Source of the DNA: JBBDSV01 sp040904785
Lineage (GTDB): Bacteria; Actinomycetota; Nitriliruptoria; Nitriliruptorales; Nitriliruptoraceae
Length of the DNA stretch: 15,104 bases
Direction of reading: 5' to 3'
Assembly (NCBI GenBank): GCA_040904785.1
Contig: JBBDSV010000096.1
Location: 1-15,104, forward strand
In this document: one piece after another, positions 1-8,117 of the stretch
Layout: every line of letters starts with the position of its first letter
Position numbering within the stretch: the first letter of the stretch is position 1
Made by a program: the position numbers and the translations under genes
The notes under the pieces: model-generated
Databases searched by the model: none
Told to the model about the DNA's origin: nothing
Seen by the model: only the letters and a program-made list of their open reading frames with translations

Positions 1-1098
1 GGCGTCGGCCCCGACCGATTCGCGGCGGCCGACGACGCGCTGCGGGCCGCGGCCGCAGCCGCCGACATCGACGGCGTGGACGGCGGCCGCGGCACCGGGC
101 TCATCGCCATGGCCTCGTTCACGTTCGACCCGCAGACCCCCGGATCGGTTGTCACCATTCCCCGCGTCGTGATCTGTCGCCGCGACGGCACGACGTGGAT
201 GACCCGGATCGACCCGCCCGCGGCGTCACCGATACCCGGCCCGCGGCAGGACGAACGGGCGACGGCCGTCGGTGACCGCCCGCGCTACGCCGGCGCATCA
301 ATGCCTGACGTGCATTGGCTCGAAGCGGTCGCAGCGGCGATCGAACACATCCGTGCCGGCGATATCGCCAAGATCGTGCTCGCCCGTGACTATGCGCTGT
401 GGTCGAAGCAACTCTTCGACACGCTCGACATCGCCCGCCGCCTCAACCGGCGATTCAGCTCGTGCCACACGTTCGTCGTCGACGGACTGGTGGGCGCGAC
501 GCCCGAGACGCTCGTGCGCACGTCGGGGAACAGGGTCACCTCACGCGTGCTCGCCGGAACGGCGGCGCGCGATCGTGATGCCGCGCGCGACGCCGCCCTC
601 AGCGACGCGCTGCTCGCCTCCGACAAGGACCGGCGGGAACACGCCCTGGCGGTGGCCTCTGTCATCGACGTGCTGCACGACCGCAGCGCGGACCTGACGT
701 TCGCCGACACGCCGCAACTGCTCCGGCTCGACAACGTCCAGCATCTGGCCACCGACGTCGCCGGCACACTCGACCAGCCGGCATCGGCGATGGCGTTGGC
801 CGGGGCACTGCATCCCACCGCGGCGGTCGGCGGCACGCCGCGCGATCGCGCCATGACGCTCATCCGTGCGCTCGAAGGCATGGACCGCGGCCGTTACGCG
901 GCGCCGGTCGGCTGGGCCGACGCCGCCGGCGACGGCGAGTTCGGCATCGCGCTGCGATGCGCGCACATCGAAGGGGCCCGCGCGCGGCTCTTCGCCGGCG
1001 TCGGGATCGTCGAAGGATCACGGCCAGAGGACGAACTCGCCGAGACCCGCCTCAAGCTGCTCGCGATGCAGGACGTGCTCGGCGCCAAGGTCGACTGA
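1..1098 (+). CDS. menF: Isochorismate synthase (MenF/EntC/DhbC family), 5' truncated by window
   Basis: Converts chorismate to isochorismate, the first committed step of menaquinone synthesis, in the cytoplasm with Mg2+. The frame is open from base 1, so the start lies upstream; the GTG at 76 is internal. The visible 365 residues hold the chorismate-binding fold: AKIVLAR with the family's general-base lysine (about visible residue 124), GATPETL with the conserved glutamate (169), LAGT (184-187), HPTAAVGGTP (from 271) and the C-terminal GIVEGSRPEDELAET, whose glutamates fit the Mg2+ site. Roughly the first 80-100 residues of a normal family member are missing. It ends 17 bases before the convergent menD stop. 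Salicylate or anthranilate synthase relatives share this fold, but the surrounding men genes favour menaquinone synthesis over siderophore synthesis. Confidence 0.93.
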   Translation, partial: GVGPDRFAAADDALRAAAAAADIDGVDGGRGTGLIAMASFTFDPQTPGSVVTIPRVVICRRDGTTWMTRIDPPAASPIPGPRQDERATAVGDRPRYAGASMPDVHWLEAVAAAIEHIRAGDIAKIVLARDYALWSKQLFDTLDIARRLNRRFSSCHTFVVDGLVGATPETLVRTSGNRVTSRVLAGTAARDRDAARDAALSDALLASDKDRREHALAVASVIDVLHDRSADLTFADTPQLLRLDNVQHLATDVAGTLDQPASAMALAGALHPTAAVGGTPRDRAMTLIRALEGMDRGRYAAPVGWADAAGDGEFGIALRCAHIEGARARLFAGVGIVEGSRPEDELAETRLKLLAMQDVLGAKVD

Positions 1099-1115
1099 CC
1101 CCACACCCGGCGAGT

Positions 1116-2921
1116 TCAGGCGGGCGCATCGTGGGTGTCCACGAAGGTGTCGAGCGCGCCAGTGATTGCTGCCGCGAGCTCGCGATGCACTGCGACATTG
1201 TCTGAGCGATCGCTGCGAACGTGCACCAGGTGGATTCCTGGCGTTTCGACTGCCGCATCAAGGGCCACCCTGAACGTCTCGACGTCTTCGGCGCGGGTGT
1301 AGGCGAGCCCGTGGAACCGCGCCAGCGCGTGGAAGTCACGGCCATGCGGCGTGCCGAACACGGCCTCGAAACTGTCGGTGAACGCGGCCTGAGGGAGGAA
1401 CGAGAAGATGCCGCCACCGTCATTGTCGACGGCGACGAACACGACCGGCCCCGACGGGCGTGTGGTCAGCAGCATCCCGTTCGCGTCGTGGAGCAACGCG
1501 AGATCACCGAGCAGTCCGACCGTCGGTGTATCCCCGGACGCAAGCGCAACCCCGAGCGTCGTCGACACCTGGCCATCGATGCCCGATGCACCCCGGTTGG
1601 CGTGCAGCCGCGCGCCGTCGCGCGTGGCAGCGAACCGGTCGACGTCGCGGATCGGCATCGAAGCGGCCACGACCAGCGCGCCGCCGGCCGGAACGGCCGC
1701 CGCGACACGCCGTGCGACGTACGGTTCGGACAACCCCGCCGTGCCGTCCAACGCTCCGGCGATTGCCGCCGACACGGCGTCGTCCGCCCCGTTCCACCAG
1801 TCACGCCAGGCGGATACCTGCACCGGGCGGCATCGCTGCGCGAGCCGCCGGCACGTCGCCGTCGGGTCACCGACGAGCAGGCGTGCGATCGCCCGCCGTT
1901 CGTCGTGCCACTGACCCGGCGCGACGAGCCCAACCTGCGGCACGTCGGCGCCGAGCGCCCGATCGATCGTCGACGACACGGACGTGCGACCGATGCGCAG
2001 CACGAGATCGGGGCGCGCAAGTTCGCGGAACTCGTCGTGGGCGAACAGATGGGTGCCGGTCGCCAGCACGCGGGCGGTCGCGGCCAGACGCACCGGCGCG
2101 GTGCCTTCGGCAACCACGGGCCAGCCGAGTGCCGCACCCAACTCGCACACCGCAGCGGGATCCGCGGTCGTGTCACCGACGACAACGAGCCCGTGGCCGG
2201 CACGATCAATCGCCTGCACGAGCTCGTCGAGCACCGCGTCGTCGGCAACCGCCGGCGCCGGTGCGGCTGCCGTCCACGGCAAGCCGTCGCCACGACCGGC
2301 GATGTCGTGGGTCCAGGTTGCCGCCGGATAGCGGTCGTCGTCGGCAACCGGGACCGTCGGCTCCCGGAATCCGAGGTTGACCTGCACCGGGCCCGGCCGG
2401 CCGCCGAAGCCGTGTGCCTCGGCGAGTGCTCGGCTGACCGTCGCACGCCACAGCGCGACCGCATCGGCACGATCCTCGGGCGCACCGATGTCGACGTGCC
2501 AACGAACGGCAGCGCTGAGCAGCCCCGGCTGCGTGATGGTCTGATTCGCGCCCGTGTGCCGCAGCTCGACCGGCCGATCAGCCGTCAGCAGCACCAGAGG
2601 AATCGCGCCGTGGTCGGCTTCGACGGCGGCCGGCAGCAGATTGGCGACCGCCGAACCGCTTGTCGTGATCACGGCAGCGGCACGGCCGCTGGCACGCGCC
2701 AGCCCGAGCGCAACGAACGCGGCCGAGCGTTCATCGACGTGCACATGCACGCGCAGCCCGGGCTCGGCGTGCGCCGCCATCGCCAGCGCGGCCGACCGCG
2801 ATCCCGGGCAGACGATCACCTCCGTGACGCCGCCGCGCACCAGCTCGTCGACGACAGCGCGAGCCATCGCCGTCGACGGATTCGCCGGCGGCGCGTCGAA
2901 CCATGCAGGACGCTCAGCCAT
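1116..2921 (-). CDS. menD: 2-succinyl-5-enolpyruvyl-6-hydroxy-3-cyclohexene-1-carboxylate (SEPHCHC) synthase MenD
   Basis: Thiamine-diphosphate enzyme that adds the succinyl semialdehyde unit from 2-oxoglutarate to isochorismate, using the product of the convergent isochorismate synthase. The 601-residue protein has the usual MenD length and layout. The N-terminal pyrimidine-binding domain carries CPGSRS (38-43) and DERSAAF with the ThDP-activating glutamate (about 64), then TTSGSAVANLLPA and LTADRPVEL. The C-terminal domain carries NRGASGIDGQVST, GDLALLHD (472-479) and DNDGGGIF (499-506), the metal/diphosphate site. The ATG at 2921 overlaps the end of menC by 8 bases, which suggests translational coupling. 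An open frame continues upstream to 3578, but that stretch is antisense-like noise within menC, and MenD homology begins near the chosen start. It is the last gene of the menB-A-C-D operon. Confidence 0.97.
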   Translation of the reverse strand: MAERPAWFDAPPANPSTAMARAVVDELVRGGVTEVIVCPGSRSAALAMAAHAEPGLRVHVHVDERSAAFVALGLARASGRAAAVITTSGSAVANLLPAAVEADHGAIPLVLLTADRPVELRHTGANQTITQPGLLSAAVRWHVDIGAPEDRADAVALWRATVSRALAEAHGFGGRPGPVQVNLGFREPTVPVADDDRYPAATWTHDIAGRGDGLPWTAAAPAPAVADDAVLDELVQAIDRAGHGLVVVGDTTADPAAVCELGAALGWPVVAEGTAPVRLAATARVLATGTHLFAHDEFRELARPDLVLRIGRTSVSSTIDRALGADVPQVGLVAPGQWHDERRAIARLLVGDPTATCRRLAQRCRPVQVSAWRDWWNGADDAVSAAIAGALDGTAGLSEPYVARRVAAAVPAGGALVVAASMPIRDVDRFAATRDGARLHANRGASGIDGQVSTTLGVALASGDTPTVGLLGDLALLHDANGMLLTTRPSGPVVFVAVDNDGGGIFSFLPQAAFTDSFEAVFGTPHGRDFHALARFHGLAYTRAEDVETFRVALDAAVETPGIHLVHVRSDRSDNVAVHRELAAAITGALDTFVDTHDAPA

Positions 2922-3915
2922 CCTCGGACCCCCACACCACGTCGTCGAGCGCTGCCTGCACCGCCGACGACGCGTGCGCCGCGGCCGCCTGCCAGCGGTC
3001 GCGCCAGTGTCGCTCATCCGCGCCGACGAGCGCCACCTCATGCAGGCGCGCCGGCGACGGCGCCACCGCTCGCACCGCGACCGCGCCGTCGACGGGTGCC
3101 ACCGGAACGTCGACGACATCGGTCGCGAGCAGCGACGCCGTCCCCAGCCCACAGGCGAACGGAACGGCGTCGAGCGCCGCGGCGAAGGCCACGCCGACGG
3201 CAAGACCGACCGAGGTCTCGACAGCGGACGAGGCGACGGCCGGCAGCCCACACCGTTCAACCACGTCGAGCGCCGCACGGATGCCACCCATCGGCTGGAC
3301 CTTGAGCACGATGATGTCGGCGGCGCCGAGGCGCACGACGCGTTCAGGATCGTCGCTGGTGCGGATCGATTCATCGGCGGCAATCGGCACGGTGCAGCGC
3401 CGTCGGACGTCGGCAAGTTCATCGACACGTCGGCACGGCTGTTCGACGTACTCGAGTCCGCCCGCGGCACGCTCGAGCCGTGCGATCGCAAGCACCGCGC
3501 TGGCGACGTCCCACGCACCGTTCGCGTCGACGCGAATGTGGCCGTCGGCGCCGAGGGCGTCTCGCACGGCGGCGACACGGGCGACGTCGTCGGCGAGCTG
3601 CTGGCCCGATTCGGCCACCTTGACCTTGGCGGTAGAACATCCGGAAGCCCGCACCAGGTCGAATGCCACCTCGGGGGCGACGGCCGGCACGGTGGTGTTC
3701 ACCGCGATCGTCTGTCGGCGGGCCCGAGGGGGCGGCTCGGTTGCCGCCTCGACGGCGGCCGCCAGCCACCTGGCCGAATACTCCGGCCCATAGTCGTCGA
3801 ACGGCGAGAACTCGGCCCAGCCAGCGGGCCCGTGCACCAACACGCCCGCACGGCTGTCCACCCCGCGGAACCGCTGCCGCAGCGGCACACGGAACGCCAC
3901 CAGCCGCAAGCTCAC
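2914..3915 (-). CDS. menC: o-Succinylbenzoate synthase MenC (enolase superfamily)
   Basis: Dehydrates SHCHC to o-succinylbenzoate in menaquinone synthesis. The 333-residue protein shows the enolase-superfamily barrel signature. KVK (97-99) supplies the catalytic lysine. The metal ligands are Asp130 in VDANG, Glu158 in YVEQP and Asp181 in AADES, and Lys205 in VLKVQP is the second acid-base lysine. I chose the GTG at 3915 because SLRLVAFRVPL begins the family-like N-terminus and an AGGGGG ribosome-binding site sits just upstream; the frame stays open to 4098 but that part is not MenC-like. One base separates it from the menA stop, and it overlaps menD by 8 bases. Dipeptide epimerases and N-acylamino acid racemases share this fold, but the location between menA and menD makes OSB synthase the clear choice. 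Confidence 0.95.
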   Translation of the reverse strand: MSLRLVAFRVPLRQRFRGVDSRAGVLVHGPAGWAEFSPFDDYGPEYSARWLAAAVEAATEPPPRARRQTIAVNTTVPAVAPEVAFDLVRASGCSTAKVKVAESGQQLADDVARVAAVRDALGADGHIRVDANGAWDVASAVLAIARLERAAGGLEYVEQPCRRVDELADVRRRCTVPIAADESIRTSDDPERVVRLGAADIIVLKVQPMGGIRAALDVVERCGLPAVASSAVETSVGLAVGVAFAAALDAVPFACGLGTASLLATDVVDVPVAPVDGAVAVRAVAPSPARLHEVALVGADERHWRDRWQAAAAHASSAVQAALDDVVWGSEDG

Positions 3916-3916
3916 C

Positions 3917-4801
3917 TCATCCCCCTGGGCGGGCGACAACGAGTCCGATCGCCAGCAGTGCCGAGAACGCGAGCTGGAACTGTGCCGTGCGCTCGAGCAC
4001 GGCCACGAGTTCGCGTCCCGTCGCGCCGCCAACGACACGCCGAACCGCCCCGATGGCCAACGGCGCCGCGACGAGCGCGAGCAGCGGCCCGGAAGCATCG
4101 ACGATTGCCGCCACCGCTGCGGCCGCGGCGACGGTGGTGATCAGGCACCCGGCGTACAGCCGCCGCGTCACCGGGCCGCCAAGGCGCACGGCAAGCGTCC
4201 GCTTGCCGGCGTCGCGGTCGGTGTCGAGGTCGCGCAGATTGTTGACGAGCAGCAGCGCGACCGCGGCGAGGCCGACAGGCACCGATGCGACGAGAGCCAC
4301 GGCGCCCAGGCGCTCGTCCTGCACGTACTGCGAACCGACCGTGGCGACCACACCGAAGAAGACGAACACGCTCACCTCGCCAAGCCCTCGGGACGCGTAG
4401 GGCCGGCTTCCCCCCGAATATCCCAGCGCCGCGACGATCGCGGCCGCGCCCACGACGAGCAGTTCCCATCCCGCCATCCAGGCGAGCGCCAGACCGGCAA
4501 CGCCGGCGAGGGCGAATGCGGCGACCATCGCCCGGGCCATTTCCCGCGGCGTCACCAGTCCCGAGGCGACGGCACGGCGAGGACCGGTGCGCGCCGTGGT
4601 GTCCACCCCTGCGAGCCCGTCGAAGAGATCGTTGGCGTAGTTGACCGCGATCTGCAGCGCCAGCGCGACGACGAGGGCGAGCAGCGCGCGGGACACACGG
4701 ATCCCGTGCAGGCCGGCGTCGGCCGCCGCCGTGCCGACGATGACGGGGGCGACTGCCGCGGGCAGCGTGCGCGGACGTGCCGCCTCGAGGAGCCAGTGCA
4801 C
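3917..4801 (-). CDS. menA: 1,4-Dihydroxy-2-naphthoate polyprenyltransferase MenA
   Basis: Integral membrane UbiA-family enzyme that joins a polyprenyl chain to DHNA, giving demethylmenaquinone. From the GTG at 4801 the protein is 294 residues, the normal MenA size. EAARPRTLPAAVAPV opens the protein in the way typical of MenA. The first aspartate-rich motif is NYANDLFDG (54-62) followed by GVDT, and the second is NNLRDLDTDRDAGKRTLA (187-204); both bind Mg2+-prenyl diphosphate. Several alanine/valine/leucine-rich membrane helices separate them. The start is the least certain part: GAGG lies only three bases before the GTG, but no better in-frame start exists between it and an ATG at 4876 that would lie inside menB. 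It follows menB after 16 bases and is followed by menC after one. Confidence 0.95.
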   Translation of the reverse strand: MHWLLEAARPRTLPAAVAPVIVGTAAADAGLHGIRVSRALLALVVALALQIAVNYANDLFDGLAGVDTTARTGPRRAVASGLVTPREMARAMVAAFALAGVAGLALAWMAGWELLVVGAAAIVAALGYSGGSRPYASRGLGEVSVFVFFGVVATVGSQYVQDERLGAVALVASVPVGLAAVALLLVNNLRDLDTDRDAGKRTLAVRLGGPVTRRLYAGCLITTVAAAAAVAAIVDASGPLLALVAAPLAIGAVRRVVGGATGRELVAVLERTAQFQLAFSALLAIGLVVARPGG

Positions 4802-4817
4802 ACGGACCTCGACGTGA

Positions 4818-5714
4818 TCAGTAGTGATAGGGCACACCGGACCAGTCCGGCGGGCGCTTCCCGAGAAACGCGTCACGGCCTTCGGTCGCCTCGTCGGTCA
4901 TGTAGGCCAGACGGGTCGCCTCACCGGCGAACACCTGTTGGCCGACCATGCCGTCGTCGACCAGGTTCAGCGCGAACTTGAGCATCCGTGTCGCCGTCGG
5001 CGACTTGGCAGTCACACGCACGGCCCACTCGAGGGCGACCGCCTCGAGATCGTCGTGCGCGACGACGGCGTTCACCATGCCCATCCGATGTGCCGCCTCG
5101 GCGTCGTAGGTATCACCGAGGAAGAAGATCTCGCGGGCGAACTTCTGGCCCACCTGCTTCGCGAGATACGCCGAGCCGTATCCGCCGTCGAATGACGCCA
5201 CGTCGAGATCGGTCTGCTTGAAGCGTGCGTGCTCGCGACTGGCGATCGTCAGATCGCACACGACATGCAGCGAGTGTCCGCCACCGGCAGCCCAGCCGGG
5301 GACGGCGGCGATCACAACCTTGGGCATCATCCGGATGAGTCGCTGAACCTCCAGGATGTGCAGCCGGCCGGGCGTCGTCGAATCGCCTCGCGCACCGCCG
5401 TCCTCGTACTGGTAGCCGTCACGTCCGCGGATGCGCTGGTCGCCACCCGAGCAGAACGCCCAGCCACCGTCGGTTGGCGACGGCCCGTTGCCGGTCAGCA
5501 GCACACATCCCACGTCCGGTGACATGCGCGCATGGTCAAGCGTTCGCGCCAACTCATCGACGGTCCGCGGCCGAAACGCGTTGCGAACCTCCGGGCGGTC
5601 GAATGCCACGCGGACGACCCCGTGGTCGACCGCACGGTGGTAGGTGACATCGGTGAGATCGTCGAACCCATCGACCGGATGCCACACCTGGGAATCGAAC
5701 AGTGCTGATACCAC
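4818..5714 (-). CDS. menB: 1,4-Dihydroxy-2-naphthoyl-CoA synthase MenB
   Basis: Crotonase-family enzyme that cyclises o-succinylbenzoyl-CoA to DHNA-CoA. The 298-residue protein contains FCSGGDQ (about 87-92) and GWAAGGGHSLH (from 140), which form the oxyanion hole, then SFDGGYGSAYLA (from 174) and the typical C-terminal RPPDW...PYHY ending. Asp169 in QTDLDV stands where E. coli MenB has a glycine, so this is the bicarbonate-independent (type II) form, as in Mycobacterium. The GTG at 5714 is chosen because a GAGGAG ribosome-binding site lies seven bases upstream; the frame is open to 6251 but that part overlaps divergent menE and is not crotonase-like. It is the first gene of the menB-A-C-D operon, 60 bases from the divergent menE start. 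Confidence 0.97.
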   Translation of the reverse strand: MVSALFDSQVWHPVDGFDDLTDVTYHRAVDHGVVRVAFDRPEVRNAFRPRTVDELARTLDHARMSPDVGCVLLTGNGPSPTDGGWAFCSGGDQRIRGRDGYQYEDGGARGDSTTPGRLHILEVQRLIRMMPKVVIAAVPGWAAGGGHSLHVVCDLTIASREHARFKQTDLDVASFDGGYGSAYLAKQVGQKFAREIFFLGDTYDAEAAHRMGMVNAVVAHDDLEAVALEWAVRVTAKSPTATRMLKFALNLVDDGMVGQQVFAGEATRLAYMTDEATEGRDAFLGKRPPDWSGVPYHY

Positions 5715-5774
5715 GACGCGACTCCTCACCGACAGCGGTTCTACGCTAGCGAACCCCCCGCCCACGGAGCCGCG
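5715..5774. promoter_or_regulatory. Divergent menB/menE intergenic region with central palindrome
   Basis: These 60 bases must carry, or lie very near, the promoters for both the menBACD operon and menE. At the exact centre is a perfect 8-base palindrome, CGCTAGCG (5744-5751). It overlaps weak -10-like hexamers on each strand: TACGCT at 5742-5747 on + and TAGCGT at 5748-5743 on -. I see no convincing -35 box on either side. The position suits a shared operator or promoter core, but an 8-base palindrome is common in GC-rich DNA, so the reading is tentative. Confidence 0.35.
5722..5727 (-). promoter_or_regulatory. menB ribosome-binding site
   Basis: GAGGAG on the minus strand, seven bases before the GTG at 5714. 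It decides the menB start, because the frame is open far upstream and the start is not ATG. Confidence 0.8.
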
Positions 5775-6944
5775 ATGCCCCCGCGCCTGGTCGCCGTTCG
5801 GCTCGCGCCCGACGCCTTTATTCCCACCCTGCACGCGGTCTGGGCGGCGGGTGACGCAGTCCTGCCGCTGCCGGCTCCGACACAAGGCGGAACCGACAGC
5901 ATGGCCGCGGATGCCATCGCACGGTGGCGTCCCCACGTCGTCGTCGACGCGACCGGCGAACACGCCGGCCCGGCCGGTGCGACGCTGCCCGACGACACGG
6001 CGCTCGTCGTGCCGACGTCCGGGACGACCGGTGCGCCGCGAGGAGTCGTACTGTCGCACCGTGCACTCACGGCGTCGACGACGCGGAGCTTGGTTGCGCT
6101 CGGTGCGGCCACGGGCGAGATGTTCGCGCTCGTGCTGCCGCTCCACCACATCGCGGGTCTGCAGGTCGTGTTGCGCGCCTGGTCGTGTGACACGACACCC
6201 GTGGTCACCGACCTCGGAGAGCTTGCGGCGGGATCGGCCGAACGCGTCCACGTGTCATTCGTGGCCGCGCAGCTGGCCGAGCTGCTCGACCGTGGCGTGC
6301 ACCCTGAGCGGTTCGCCAAGGTGCTCGTCGGCGGCGGACCCGTCCCCGACCGTCTGCTCACCCGTGCGCGCGCGGCCGGCCTCGACGTCGTGACGTCGTA
6401 TGGGATGACCGAGACCTGCGGAGGCTGCGTGTACGACGGCCGCCCCCTGCCCGATATCGCCGTCGACGCGCGCGAGGGCCGTCTGCGCATCCGCGGCCCA
6501 GTGCTCGCCGACAGCTACCTCGACGATCCGACCCCGTTGCGCGACACGGACGGCTGGTTCGTCACCCCAGACCGAGGGGCGGTCGTCGACGGCCGGGTGA
6601 TTGTGCACGGCCGAACCGACGATGTGATCGTCACCGGCGGTGAGAACGTCGACGCGATCCTCGTCGCCGACGCGCTGCGCGCGCATCACGCTGTCCGTGA
6701 CGCAGCGGTCGTCGGCATCGACGACGCCCGCTGGGGCGCGATCATCGCGGCGGCCATCGTGCCGACCCCGGGTGCGCACTGCGACCCCGAATCGGTCGTC
6801 GCGTTCGTGCGACGCCAGTTGCCTGCTTCACATGCCCCGCGTCGCGTCGTCGTCGTCGACGCGCTTCCGGTCACGACGCTCGACAAGGTCGACCGGAACG
6901 CGGTGCGCCGGCTCTTCGATGACCGGTCCGACGCGGTGACGTGA
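5775..6944 (+). CDS. menE: o-Succinylbenzoate--CoA ligase MenE (short form)
   Basis: AMP-forming acyl-CoA synthetase that activates o-succinylbenzoate to its CoA thioester, the substrate of MenB. The 389-residue protein is shorter than the roughly 450-500 residues of E. coli or Bacillus MenE but fits the compact actinobacterial type. The ATP-binding loop is TSGTTGAPRG (81-90), with arginine in place of the usual lysine. YGMTETCGG follows at 209-217, GWFVTPDRG with the ribose-binding aspartate at about 266, GRTDDVIVTGGENV at the hinge (from 279), and the catalytic C-terminal lysine is Lys371 in TLDKVDR. The ATG at 5775 has GGAG five bases upstream. It runs divergently from menB and stops three bases from the convergent ccsB stop. 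Confidence 0.93.
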   Translation: MPPRLVAVRLAPDAFIPTLHAVWAAGDAVLPLPAPTQGGTDSMAADAIARWRPHVVVDATGEHAGPAGATLPDDTALVVPTSGTTGAPRGVVLSHRALTASTTRSLVALGAATGEMFALVLPLHHIAGLQVVLRAWSCDTTPVVTDLGELAAGSAERVHVSFVAAQLAELLDRGVHPERFAKVLVGGGPVPDRLLTRARAAGLDVVTSYGMTETCGGCVYDGRPLPDIAVDAREGRLRIRGPVLADSYLDDPTPLRDTDGWFVTPDRGAVVDGRVIVHGRTDDVIVTGGENVDAILVADALRAHHAVRDAAVVGIDDARWGAIIAAAIVPTPGAHCDPESVVAFVRRQLPASHAPRRVVVVDALPVTTLDKVDRNAVRRLFDDRSDAVT

Positions 6945-6947
6945 CGC

Positions 6948-8108
6948 CTACAGCCCGGCGTACGAGTGCAGACCGACGATCACGTAGTTGGCGATCAGAT
7001 ACGTGCCCATCATCACCACGAATGCGCCGATGCCGATCCAGGCCGCCGGACGTCCCTTGATGCCGCGCGTCGCACGAGCGTGCAGGTAGCCCGCGTAGGC
7101 GACCCAGGTGAGGAACGCTCCGGTCTCCTTGGGGTCCCAGCCCCAGAACCGACCCCAGCTCTGTTCCGCCCACATCGCCCCGGCGATGGTGCCCACAGTC
7201 CACAGGATGAATGCGAAGGCGATCGTGCGGTGGGCGAGGCCGTCGAGCGTCACGGTCGACGGAACGAACGGGACGAGCCAGCGCGCAAGCAGCGCCGCGG
7301 CGACGAGCGCCAGGTTGATCGAAAAGAACCGCGCCAGACCGCTGGCCGTGTCGGGCGCGCTGGTCAGGAACACCCACGACACCGTCGATGCCCCGACGAA
7401 CGTTCCCACGGCGAGGCGTCCGGCCGGCACACCGGCGCGAAGTGCCGCGCGGTAGGCAACGTCATGGACACGATCGTCGTCACCCTCTAGGGCGGCATCG
7501 ATGTCATCGAGGTCTTCGATGGACGCGGCACCGACCGTCGAACCACGCGTCGTGGCCGTCCGCGCGCCGGCGACCGACAGCTCGGCGGTGTCTCGAAGCA
7601 GGAAGAGCGCGTTGAACACGAATCCCGCGGCGAAGATGCCCATCGCCGTGACGAGCAACGAGACGTGGAACGGCCGCCACCAAGTGTCGAGGATCGGCAT
7701 GAGCGGACCCGGCTCGGCATACAGGAGTCCCGCGAAGGCCATGAGCAGCCCACCGAGCAGCAGGACGAATCCGTTGAGGTCGCCCCGCCGGCGGATCCAG
7801 GTCAGATAACTCAGGCCCGCGACGACACCGACGAGGGCCATCAGCGACGTCACCTCGAACATGTTGCCCAGCGGAAGCCGCTGTTGCGCGATCCCGCGCG
7901 TGATCTCGTGGGCGACGTGCGTCGTGATGCCCGCCACCGCGAGGCCCCCACCGACTCGCCGCGCGAGTTCGCCCCGGCGCTGCTGGTCGTGCCGACCCAC
8001 CGACATCGTCAGGGCGTACAGCAACGTGAACGCCGCAGCGAAATACAGGGCGATGGTCGTCGGCGAATAGAGCACCCGGGAGAGCGCAGCGAGATCGGTC
8101 ACCACCAT
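6948..8108 (-). CDS. ccsB: Cytochrome c biogenesis protein CcsB/ResC (System II heme handling)
   Basis: Partner of ResB in the System II cytochrome c synthase, which moves heme across the membrane and attaches it to CXXCH motifs. The protein is about 386 residues with multiple membrane helices. Near the C-terminus it has the tryptophan-rich WWD heme-handling motif, WGRFWGWDPKET (about 318-329), then WVAYAGYLHAR and a final GLHSY whose histidine is a likely heme ligand; another conserved histidine lies in WWRPFHV (about 148). A hydrophilic loop at about 173-235, rich in D and R, interrupts the helices. The ATG at 8108 is annotated, but GGAG lies only two bases before it, and GTG codons at 8105 and 8102 have better spacing. 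The resB stop is nine bases upstream. It is the last gene of the biogenesis operon. Confidence 0.93.
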   Translation of the reverse strand: MVVTDLAALSRVLYSPTTIALYFAAAFTLLYALTMSVGRHDQQRRGELARRVGGGLAVAGITTHVAHEITRGIAQQRLPLGNMFEVTSLMALVGVVAGLSYLTWIRRRGDLNGFVLLLGGLLMAFAGLLYAEPGPLMPILDTWWRPFHVSLLVTAMGIFAAGFVFNALFLLRDTAELSVAGARTATTRGSTVGAASIEDLDDIDAALEGDDDRVHDVAYRAALRAGVPAGRLAVGTFVGASTVSWVFLTSAPDTASGLARFFSINLALVAAALLARWLVPFVPSTVTLDGLAHRTIAFAFILWTVGTIAGAMWAEQSWGRFWGWDPKETGAFLTWVAYAGYLHARATRGIKGRPAAWIGIGAFVVMMGTYLIANYVIVGLHSYAGL

Positions 8109-8117
8109 CACTCCAAG

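Noticed and set aside
1221..3305. Long open frame on the + strand opposite menD and menC (694 residues)
   Set aside because: Very rich in R, P, H and G with no domain pattern, and antisense to two clear genes. Long false frames are expected in DNA with this GC bias.
2922..3578. Upstream extension of the menD frame through menC
   Set aside because: The added residues are S/R-rich without MenD similarity, and menC with all its catalytic residues occupies this DNA.
5715..6251. Upstream extension of the menB frame
   Set aside because: It overlaps divergent menE, is arginine-rich, and the GTG at 5714 has a strong ribosome-binding site with the right spacing.
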